This document shows, in pieces, positions 58,194-64,000 of a stretch of DNA of 64,000 bases (position 1 is its first letter; the number at the start of each line of letters is the position of its first letter). The stretch is from Qingshengfaniella alkalisoli (GTDB taxonomy: Bacteria > Pseudomonadota > Alphaproteobacteria > Rhodobacterales > Rhodobacteraceae). The DNA is taken from contig NZ_CP042261.1 of NCBI RefSeq assembly GCF_007855645.1, positions 538,501 through 602,500 on the forward strand, read 5' to 3'. Under the pieces are notes generated by a model. The model ran no database searches, was not told the DNA's origin, and saw only the letters and a program-made list of their open reading frames with translations. The translations under genes and the position numbers were made by a program.

Positions 58194-58616
58194 ATGGCCA
58201 CCGAACGCACGCTGTCGATCATCAAGCCCGACGCGACCCGCCGCAACCTGACCGGCAAGATCAACGCAAAGTTTGAAGAAGCAGGTCTGCGCATCGTCGC
58301 GCAGAAGCGCATCCAGCTGACCAAAGAGCAGGCTGGCGTATTCTATGCTGTGCACAAAGAGCGCCCATTCTACGACGAACTGTGCGAATTCATGGCTTCC
58401 GAGCCGGTTGTTGTGCAGGTGCTGGAAGGCGAAGGCGCAATCGCGAAGAACCGCGAAGTCATGGGCGCCACCAACCCTGCCGATGCGGCCCCGGGCACCA
58501 TTCGTGCCGAGTTCGCGGAATCGGTCGGCGAAAACTCCGTCCACGGTTCCGATGCCGCTGAAACGGCGGCTGTCGAAATCGCTTACTTCTTCTCTGGCCT
58601 CGAAATCGCAGGCTAA
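58194..58616 (+). CDS. ndk: Nucleoside diphosphate kinase
   Basis: Balances (d)NTP pools. The 140 aa protein has [18 protein letters not shown] and the catalytic His region [20 protein letters not shown]. Its intrinsic terminator lies inside the 3' end of the convergent gene, 37 nt after the stop. Confidence 0.97.
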   Translation: MATERTLSIIKPDATRRNLTGKINAKFEEAGLRIVAQKRIQLTKEQAGVFYAVHKERPFYDELCEFMASEPVVVQVLEGEGAIAKNREVMGATNPADAAPGTIRAEFAESVGENSVHGSDAAETAAVEIAYFFSGLEIAG

Positions 58617-58619
58617 GAG

Positions 58620-58961
58620 CTATCGGCGCTCGATCACGCCGATTTCATTCAGGGCCGCTTCCAGTTGGGAGCGGCCTTTTATGTCAGGGTCCGATGCCAC
58701 ACGCGTCTTGATCGCATCGAACCGCTCACGCAGCGCGTCCTTTTCCTTGCCCTTGCAGTCGTTCCAAGGGCGGCCCTGCAACCCCATCTCGATCACATAG
58801 TAGCCTATGAAATGTGGCCGTGATCCGGCGCGCAACAGTTGCTCGTACGCGGCATCGGTTCCCAGTTCGCGCAGTTGCTCGGCCGAGCGAATACCAACAC
58901 GCGCGAAAGCCGCCTCCATGGCGGGTCCAAGATTTCTGATTTTGGAAATAGGTTGGGACAT
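58620..58961 (-). CDS. TfoX C-terminal-domain-like protein
   Basis: A 113 aa protein that resembles the TfoX C-terminal helix-hairpin-helix domain: ISKIRNLGPAMEAAFARVGIRSAEQLRELGTDAAYEQLL. No TfoX N-terminal domain is present, so it is not a full competence regulator; DNA binding is possible. The ATG at 58961 is chosen; the frame continues to 58991. Its 3' coding end contains the ndk terminator stem-loop on the opposite strand. Confidence 0.82.
   Translation of the reverse strand: MSQPISKIRNLGPAMEAAFARVGIRSAEQLRELGTDAAYEQLLRAGSRPHFIGYYVIEMGLQGRPWNDCKGKEKDALRERFDAIKTRVASDPDIKGRSQLEAALNEIGVIERR
58653..58681 (+). terminator. Intrinsic terminator of ndk inside the convergent gene
   Basis: GGCCGCTTCC (58653-58662) and GGGAGCGGCC (58667-58676) form a 10-bp stem (one T-G) around AGTT, followed by TTTT. 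It sits within the 3' coding part of the opposite-strand TfoX-C-like gene. Confidence 0.85.
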
Positions 58962-59015
58962 TGCGGGCTCCGGAGTGATCCTAGCCCGCAATCGGTTCCG
59001 TGGGAAAGCCTGAAA

Positions 59016-59510
59016 TCAGCTCTTGGATTTGCGCTTGCGAACGGCTCCGAAGGCGCCAATCCCTGCGACCAGGAAAAGTGCGGAGGCGGGCAGGGGCACT
59101 GCCGTGGTGGGCGTCGTCAGCTCCGGGTTGTCGACGAAGAATTCGATCACGCCCGTCTTGTCTTCTTCGGTAGACGCATACATCGCGCTTGCGCGAACGC
59201 CATCCGGAAGTGTGAGAATCCGCATCGAATCCGGGCAGCCGCGCGTGCACCCGCCGTTGTTTGTTGTGTCTACTCCAACCTCGATGCGCCCGAAGCCTTC
59301 AAAGTCGAGCCAGGTTGAAAATTCAACTCCCGCTCCCCAATTGATGGCGTTGTCGTGGAAAAGTTGACCAACGCGATCACCTACGCGCTCTGCCTTCATA
59401 TAAATTCTGGACGGGCCGTCATAACCTTGACCCCACTCGTGAATAGTCGCCGCAGCAGCGGACGACGCGCTCTGAATCAAGACGAGCGCAAGCACTAGCC
59501 GTTTCATCAT
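59016..59510 (-). CDS. Secreted VPLPA-CTERM-type protein
   Basis: A 164 aa protein with a signal peptide (about 20 residues, ending SSAAAA), an extracellular beta-like region with a possible disulfide (GGCTRGC) and a C-terminal sorting tail: VPLPASALFLVAGIGAFGAVRKRK, that is a VPLPA motif, a hydrophobic helix and a basic end. This matches the VPLPA-CTERM pattern processed by exosortases (XrtD-type) in Rhodobacterales. No exosortase is in the window. The middle domain is not recognised. The first or second Met may be the start (59510 or 59507). Confidence 0.82.
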   Translation of the reverse strand: MMKRLVLALVLIQSASSAAAATIHEWGQGYDGPSRIYMKAERVGDRVGQLFHDNAINWGAGVEFSTWLDFEGFGRIEVGVDTTNNGGCTRGCPDSMRILTLPDGVRASAMYASTEEDKTGVIEFFVDNPELTTPTTAVPLPASALFLVAGIGAFGAVRKRKSKS

Positions 59511-59775
59511 AGTTCCAATCAGTTTTGAATAATTGTGGAGATGTGATCAGGGCAACAGACCGCCCGACACAACGTTCCTAACGGCGTAAAATGCCGCTAC
59601 TTCCAGACGATGTCATGGTAAGCTCTCCTTTGGGCGCTTGGCCCGTACACAACAAAAAACACGTCGCACAACACAGCGGCAACACTTCGATTCATACAGA
59701 TGTAATATAAAATTACAACAGCTACCTCTGAGTAAAGTTAAGCTGTCGGTGACATCGATGTTATCGTGAGAGCAC
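59511..59775. other. AT-rich intergenic stretch upstream of the VPLPA protein
   Basis: This is the largest gene-free stretch (59511-59904 in all). It is more AT-rich than its surroundings and holds no plausible ORF. The only structure I see here is the repeat TGTAAT-N5-ATTACA at 59701-59717 and an ACATCGATGT palindrome at about 59752-59761. Confidence 0.6.
59701..59717. promoter_or_regulatory. Inverted repeat TGTAAT-N5-ATTACA
   Basis: A perfect 6+5+6 inverted repeat in the AT-rich gap, about 190 nt upstream of the VPLPA gene. The AT-rich core and spacing resemble a dimeric transcription-factor operator; the factor is unknown. Confidence 0.4.
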
Positions 59776-59801
59776 AAAAAAAAGGGCCCCCGTAGGAGCC
59801 C
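59776..59801 (-). terminator. Intrinsic terminator of nrdJ
   Basis: Minus strand: GGGCTCC-TACG-GGGGCCC (one T-G pair) followed by eight T. It lies about 104 nt beyond the nrdJ stop, giving a 3' UTR that also contains an 11-bp inverted repeat. Confidence 0.85.
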
Positions 59802-59807
59802 AGTTGT

Positions 59808-59869
59808 CGCAAATCAGGTTTCGTCTTCCGTACTGCTCGTTTGGTTTGATGCCTGTTCCCTGATTTGCG
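59808..59869 (-). repeat. 11-bp inverted repeat in the nrdJ 3' UTR
   Basis: CGCAAATCAGG (59808-59818) and CCTGATTTGCG (59859-59869) are exact reverse complements 40 nt apart, between the nrdJ stop and its terminator. On the transcript they can form a long-loop stem upstream of the terminator hairpin. Confidence 0.6.
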
Positions 59870-59904
59870 TCAGGGGCGAGCGCACCCGCCCCGGATCTCG
59901 TTGT

Positions 59905-62900
59905 TCAGCTACAGCCCGAGGTGGCCCCGCAGGTGTTACATTTCATACAGGTCCCGTTGCGCACCAGCGTGTAATTGCCGCAGTCGCCGCACGGGTCGCC
60001 CTCATACCCCTGCATCTTTGCCTTGGCGCGGGCATCCATGCTGACGGTCGTCGAAATGGCCGTGCCACTTTCGAAGGATTGTACCTCGACGGAGGCCTGA
60101 TCAACCGCCGTTGCCTGCCCACCTTGCAATACAACCAGATCCTGCGGCATCCGTTTGCGCAGATAGCCGGTAGAGGAGATCTGTTTCAGCACCTCCAATG
60201 ACCGCGACGCGGCCGCGCGGGTTTCGACCTGTGCATCCTTGCCTTCATCTTCTCCGCCGCCAAGCTCATCGAATGACGTCCCTTCGGGCTTGATATGGGC
60301 CAGATCGGTGCGGTCCAGGTAGCTGACTGCCAATTCGCGGAAGATATAATCGAGAATAGACGTGGCATTCTTGATGCTGTCATTACCCTGCACCATGCCC
60401 GCCGGTTCGAATTTGGTGAATGTGAAGGCTTCCACGAATTCTTCCAGCGGCACACCGTATTGAAGGCCCACGGACACGGCTATCGCAAAGTTGTTCATCA
60501 TCGCGCGGAAGCCGGCACCTTCCTTGTGCATGTCGATGAATATTTCGCCGAGCTTGCCGTCTTCATATTCGCCGGTCCGAAGATAGACCTTGTGACCGCC
60601 CACGATGGCCTTCTGCGTGTATCCCTTGCGGCGTTCGGGAAGCTTTTCGCGTTCTGACCGGATGATTTCCTTCACGATCACCTTCTCGATGACCTTTTCG
60701 GCAAGAACTGCGGCCTTTTCCTGAACCGATCCGGTGGCGAGTATCTCTTCCGCCTCCTCGTCATCCTCGACGAGCGCAGATGCCAGTGGCTGACTCAGCT
60801 TTGACCCGTCCCGGTACAGGGCATTGGCCTTCACCCCGAGCGACCACGACAGTTCATAGGCCTGCTGGCAGTCCTCGATGGTCGCGTCATTGGGCATGTT
60901 GATCGTCTTGGAAATCGCGCCGGCGATGAAGCTCTGCGCCGCCGCCATCATCCGGATATGGCTGTCCACGCCGAGGTACCGTTTGCCCCGCTTGCCGCAG
61001 GGGTTGGCACAATCAAAGACATGATAATGCTTGGGATCGAGATGCGGCGCGCCTTCCAGCGTCATGGTTCCGCAGACATGGTCGTTCGCGGCCTCGACCT
61101 GCGCCTTGCTGAAGCCCAGATGCGCCAGCAGGTCAAAGGTCGGGTCCGCCATTTTTTCGGCCGGAATGCCAAGAACATCAGTGCAGAACTCCGCGCCCAG
61201 CGTCCATTGGTTGAACACAAAGCGGATGTCGAATGCCGAAGGCAGTGCCGCTTCGACCCTGTCAATTTCCCGCTGTCCGAAACCGTGGCCGATCAGGGAC
61301 GTATGGTTCACGCCCGGTGCATCGCCCAGAGTGCCATGTCCGACTGCGTAGGAAACGATTTCCTCGATCTCCGCCGGGCCGTAGCCCAGATTATCCAGGG
61401 CGGCAGGAACCGAACGGTTGATGATCTTGAAATAACCGCCACCGGCGAGCTTCTTGAATTTTACAAGCGCGAAATCCGGCTCGATGCCCGTTGTGTCGCA
61501 ATCCATCACCAGACCGATGGTGCCGGTTGGTGCAATCACCGTCGTCTGCGCGTTGCGGTAACCATGCTTTTCGCCCAGTTCCAGCGCCTCGTCCCAGCTT
61601 TGCATGGCCAGCGCGACCAGTTTCGGATCGGGGCAGTTGGTATGGTCCAGTGCCACCGGCTTCACCGCCAATCGATCATAGCCCGATTTCTTGCCTTTGG
61701 CTGCCACCCGGTGATTGCGGATGACCCGCAGCATGTGTTCGGCATTGTTTGGATAGCCGGGAAATGCGCCCAACTCCCCGGCCATCTCGGCCGATGTCGC
61801 ATAGGCCACGCCGGTCATGATTGCGGTCAGGGCACCGCACATCGCGCGTCCCTCGGCGGAATCGTAGCCCAGCCCCATATTCATCAGGAGCCCGCCAATA
61901 TTGGCGTAGCCCAGCCCCAGTGTACGATAGTCATAGCTGCGCTGTGCGATTTCGCGGCTCGGGAACTGCGCCATTAGAACCGAGATTTCCAGCGTGATCG
62001 TCCAAAGCCGCGTGGTGTGGACGTAGTCCTCTGCCTGAAACGCTCCGTCTTTGAAAAAGGTCAGCAGGTTCATCGACGCCAGGTTGCAGGCGGTGTTGTC
62101 GAGGAACATGTATTCCGAGCAGGGGTTCGACCCGCGGATCTCGCCATCTTCCGGGCAGGTGTGCCAGGCGTTTACAGTGTCGTGGAACTGGATGCCGGGA
62201 TCGGCACAGGCCCAGGCGGCATGGCCGATCTTGTCCCATAGATCTCGCGCCTTGACCGTTTTCGCCACTTTCCCATCGGTGCGGCGGATCAGTTCCCAGT
62301 CGGTGTCATCCTTGACGGCCTTCAGGAACGTATCGGTCACCCTGATGGAGTTGTTGGAGTTCTGCCCGGAAACCGAACTGTAGGCGTCTGAGTCCCAGTC
62401 GGTGTCATAGGTGGGAAACTCGATCGAAGCATAGCCTTGCTTGGCGTAGTCCAGCACACGCTTGATGTAGGTTTCCGGAATGGCGACCTTCTTGGCACTC
62501 TTTACTGCGGCTTTCAGCCCGGGATTTGCTTTCGGGTCCGTCGCAGCTGCCTCCGCGCCGTCCCATTCGCGGATCGCGGCAAAGATGCCATTGAGCTTTT
62601 CTTCATGCATCTTCGATCCGGCAACGAGGCTCGCCACCTTCTGCTCTTCGATGACCTTCCAGTCGATGAACTGTTCGATATCGGGATGGTCCGCATCGAC
62701 GATAACCATCTTGGCCGCGCGACGGGTGGTGCCGCCCGACTTTATTGCTCCGGCAGCGCGGTCCCCGATTTTGAGAAAGCCCATCAGACCGGAGGATTTT
62801 CCGCCGCCCGAAAGCGATTCCCCCTCGCCACGCAGCGATGAGAAATTCGTGCCGGTGCCGGAGCCATACTTGAACAGCCGCGCCTCGCGCACCCACAGGT

Positions 62901-63546
62901 CCATGATGCCACCATCGTTGACCAGATCATCATCAACTGACTGGATGAAGCAGGCATGCGGCTGCGGATGCTCATAGGCCGATTTGGATTTCACCAGTTT
63001 GCCGGTCGCGAAATCGACATAGTGGTGACCTTGGCTTGGCCCGTCGATGCCATAGGCCCAGTGCAGCCCGGTATTGAACCACTGCGGGCTGTTGGGCGCT
63101 GCGCGCTGGGTCGCCAACATGTAGCGCATCTCATCGAAATAGGCACGCGCATCGCTTTCTTTGGTGAAATAGCCGCCTTTCCAGCCCCAATAGGTCCACG
63201 CCCCGGCCAGCCTGTCGAAAACCTGCTGTGCCGACGTTTCTCCACCGAAACGGTCCGCCTCCGGCAAGTCCTTGAGCGCGTCGGTGTCGGGAACGGAGCG
63301 CCACAGGAACTCCGGCACGTTCTTTTCCGTAACCTTTTTCAGCCGCGCGGCCACGCCCGCTTTGCGGAAGTATTTCTGGGCCAATACGTCCGACGCGACC
63401 TGGCTCCAACTCGATGGAACTTCTACTCCGTCCAACCGGAAGACAATCGTGCCATCGGGGTTGCGGATTTCGGACGAGGTGGTTTTGAAATCCAGCGTTT
63501 CATAAGCGCCGCCATCTTCCGAGGTGAATTTCCGTTCGATCCGCAT
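59905..63546 (-). CDS. nrdJ: B12-dependent (class II) ribonucleotide reductase
   Basis: Makes deoxyribonucleotides using adenosylcobalamin. The 1213 aa protein has the N-terminal substrate region ([19 protein letters not shown]), the active-site Cys region [46 protein letters not shown], and a C-terminal zinc/redox tail with [28 protein letters not shown]. Its length is typical of NrdJ with the long C-terminal extension. Two NrdR-like boxes flank a putative promoter upstream, and a clear terminator lies downstream. Confidence 0.97.
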   Translation of the reverse strand: MRIERKFTSEDGGAYETLDFKTTSSEIRNPDGTIVFRLDGVEVPSSWSQVASDVLAQKYFRKAGVAARLKKVTEKNVPEFLWRSVPDTDALKDLPEADRFGGETSAQQVFDRLAGAWTYWGWKGGYFTKESDARAYFDEMRYMLATQRAAPNSPQWFNTGLHWAYGIDGPSQGHHYVDFATGKLVKSKSAYEHPQPHACFIQSVDDDLVNDGGIMDLWVREARLFKYGSGTGTNFSSLRGEGESLSGGGKSSGLMGFLKIGDRAAGAIKSGGTTRRAAKMVIVDADHPDIEQFIDWKVIEEQKVASLVAGSKMHEEKLNGIFAAIREWDGAEAAATDPKANPGLKAAVKSAKKVAIPETYIKRVLDYAKQGYASIEFPTYDTDWDSDAYSSVSGQNSNNSIRVTDTFLKAVKDDTDWELIRRTDGKVAKTVKARDLWDKIGHAAWACADPGIQFHDTVNAWHTCPEDGEIRGSNPCSEYMFLDNTACNLASMNLLTFFKDGAFQAEDYVHTTRLWTITLEISVLMAQFPSREIAQRSYDYRTLGLGYANIGGLLMNMGLGYDSAEGRAMCGALTAIMTGVAYATSAEMAGELGAFPGYPNNAEHMLRVIRNHRVAAKGKKSGYDRLAVKPVALDHTNCPDPKLVALAMQSWDEALELGEKHGYRNAQTTVIAPTGTIGLVMDCDTTGIEPDFALVKFKKLAGGGYFKIINRSVPAALDNLGYGPAEIEEIVSYAVGHGTLGDAPGVNHTSLIGHGFGQREIDRVEAALPSAFDIRFVFNQWTLGAEFCTDVLGIPAEKMADPTFDLLAHLGFSKAQVEAANDHVCGTMTLEGAPHLDPKHYHVFDCANPCGKRGKRYLGVDSHIRMMAAAQSFIAGAISKTINMPNDATIEDCQQAYELSWSLGVKANALYRDGSKLSQPLASALVEDDEEAEEILATGSVQEKAAVLAEKVIEKVIVKEIIRSEREKLPERRKGYTQKAIVGGHKVYLRTGEYEDGKLGEIFIDMHKEGAGFRAMMNNFAIAVSVGLQYGVPLEEFVEAFTFTKFEPAGMVQGNDSIKNATSILDYIFRELAVSYLDRTDLAHIKPEGTSFDELGGGEDEGKDAQVETRAAASRSLEVLKQISSTGYLRKRMPQDLVVLQGGQATAVDQASVEVQSFESGTAISTTVSMDARAKAKMQGYEGDPCGDCGNYTLVRNGTCMKCNTCGATSGCS

Positions 63547-63651
63547 CTGCCTGTTTCCCTTGACTGGCCCTTAGCTGCGCAGACACCTCACCCCACCACG
63601 AAGAACACCTTCGCGTTGCGCCCTGTTAGACCCTGTGAATTCCAACTCTTA

Positions 63652-63669
63652 ACCACCATATATGGTGGT
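63652..63669. promoter_or_regulatory. NrdR-like box (18-bp palindrome) upstream of nrdJ
   Basis: ACCACCATATATGGTGGT is a perfect 18-bp palindrome 106 nt before the nrdJ start. Its ACC..ATATAT..GGT pattern is close to the proteobacterial NrdR box (ACACTATATATAGTGT-like), though the outer bases differ. NrdR represses ribonucleotide reductase genes. Confidence 0.6.
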
Positions 63670-63687
63670 CACTGAACTTGTTCCTAC

Positions 63688-63717
63688 AACAGAGCGCAGC
63701 AATGGCCGTTGCGTCAA
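63688..63717 (-). promoter_or_regulatory. Putative nrdJ promoter
   Basis: Minus strand: TTGACG (63712-63717), an 18-nt spacer and TCTGTT (63688-63693). The -10 is weak. The two NrdR-like boxes lie on either side, as expected if NrdR blocks this promoter. Confidence 0.4.
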
Positions 63718-63727
63718 CGGAAAAAAT

Positions 63728-63743
63728 CGCAATTTGTGGTGGT
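63728..63743. promoter_or_regulatory. Second, degenerate NrdR-like box
   Basis: On the minus strand ACCACCACAAATTGCG matches the first 16 nt of the perfect box at 12 of 16 positions. Centre-to-centre spacing between the boxes is about 74 bp, close to seven helical turns. Confidence 0.4.
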
Positions 63744-63751
63744 TTTTGATG

Positions 63752-63777
63752 TTGACGCCTACGAAATGTAGGGTCAA
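63752..63777. other. Hairpin between ftsB-like gene and nrdJ
   Basis: TTGAC-G-CCTAC / GTAGG-GTCAA pair over 10 bp with a bulged G (63757) around the loop GAAAT. It lies downstream of the ftsB-like stop; there is no T run, so it may be a weak 3' end or a binding site. Confidence 0.35.
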
Positions 63778-63842
63778 AGCGAAAAACGACTCGCTTCTTT
63801 AAAAATATCTGAAGGAGATGCCGGTGTTCTCGGCGCGCGAAC

Positions 63843-64000
63843 TTAGCGCAAGGTGATCTCGTTAGACCGCATCATGCCCAGAACGACTCGGGTGCGTTCA
63901 TCCAGAAGGTCCAGATCAAGGTAACGATCGGACAGGCGTTGCGTCTGGTTGCGCAGATAAGCCACCTGATCGGCCAGTTGGTCGCGCTCCTCCTCCAACT
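63843..64000 (-). CDS. ftsB: FtsB/DivIC-family septum protein (3' fragment)
   Basis: The last 52 codons of a gene that runs past the window end. On the minus strand they read LEEERDQLADQVAYLRNQ, then RYLDLDLLDERTRVVLGMMRSNE and ITLR before TAA (63843). The coiled-coil heptads and the YLDLDLLDERTRVVLG block fit alphaproteobacterial FtsB-like (septum formation initiator) proteins that bridge FtsL/FtsQ at the division site. The gene is upstream of nrdJ on the same strand. Confidence 0.8.
   Translation of the reverse strand, partial: LEEERDQLADQVAYLRNQTQRLSDRYLDLDLLDERTRVVLGMMRSNEITLR

Noticed and set aside
58620-58961. TfoX competence regulator
   Set aside because: Only the C-terminal helix-hairpin-helix-like part is present; the N-terminal domain is missing.
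63547-63842. Cobalamin riboswitch in front of the B12-dependent reductase
   Set aside because: No B12-box-like sequence or matching multi-stem structure seen; NrdR-like boxes fit better.

Overview
This window looks like a chromosomal segment of a Rhodobacterales alphaproteobacterium (Rhodobacteraceae, Roseobacter-type). The evidence is the high-GC coding style, the alphaproteobacterial gene orders phoH-ybeY-corC-lnt, prfA-prmC-DUF4167 and lptF-lptG-lptD-surA-pdxA-rsmA, a SAM/SAH riboswitch in front of metK (a class known from Rhodobacterales), a B12-dependent ribonucleotide reductase, and a VPLPA-CTERM-type surface protein. Almost all of it is core housekeeping DNA. I see no insertion sequence, prophage, integron, CRISPR array or toxin-antitoxin pair.

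Layout. 1-9.4 kb (+): phoH (5' truncated), ybeY, corC-like, lnt, riboswitch-metK, trmB, aroA, cmk, rpsA and its terminator. 9.6-13 kb (+): ihfB, lapA-like, trpF, trpA, pth, DUF2237. 13-19.5 kb (-): a methyltransferase, trpB, a frameshifted hisC-like aminotransferase, valS. 19.6-24.5 kb: a DUF2235 hydrolase, metF/metR (divergent, with a MetR-type site), an inositol monophosphatase, a GFA-family protein and a rhomboid protease. 24.6-26.7 kb: tRNA-Leu(UAA), tRNA-Tyr(GUA), rlmB, a small zinc-ribbon protein, a terminator-bearing leader or small RNA candidate, and a CoA-binding protein. 26.7-30.6 kb (-): hisE, hisF, a small membrane protein, hisA, hisH, hisB, interrupted by an opposite-strand DUF2147 gene. 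30.7-41.7 kb (mostly -): GNAT, two identical tRNA-Gly(GCC), a VOC protein, pyruvate carboxylase, a Fur-family regulator, PhzF, a Na+/H+ antiporter, SelO, a nucleoside hydrolase, mazG. 41.8-45.1 kb (+): DUF1499, prfA, prmC, DUF4167. 45.1-52.5 kb (-): rsmA, pdxA, surA, lptD, lptG, lptF. 52.6-58.6 kb: pepA, a VOC protein, holC (+); an aspartic protease, MarC and an ABC-F ATPase (-); ndk (+). 58.6-64 kb (-): a TfoX-C-like protein, a VPLPA-CTERM protein, nrdJ, and the 3' end of an ftsB-like gene.

How the genes fit together: several sets act in one pathway (his: hisBHAFE; trp: trpF, trpA, trpB; methionine/one-carbon: metK, metF, metR; outer-membrane assembly: lptFGD plus surA; translation: rpsA, prfA/prmC, rsmA, pth, valS, rlmB and tRNAs). 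Tight 1-4 nt start/stop overlaps support several operons.

The most notable non-coding signals are the SAM/SAH riboswitch; an 11-bp tandem repeat array inside valS whose extra copies appear to keep the frame; two NrdR-like boxes about seven helical turns apart that flank a putative nrdJ promoter; a possible pseudoknot-plus-terminator RNA just upstream of the CoA-binding gene; hairpins or terminators built into the 3' coding ends of convergent genes; and a perfect TGAA-N5-TTCA site between metF and metR. I did not find an unmistakable, wholly new multigene system.
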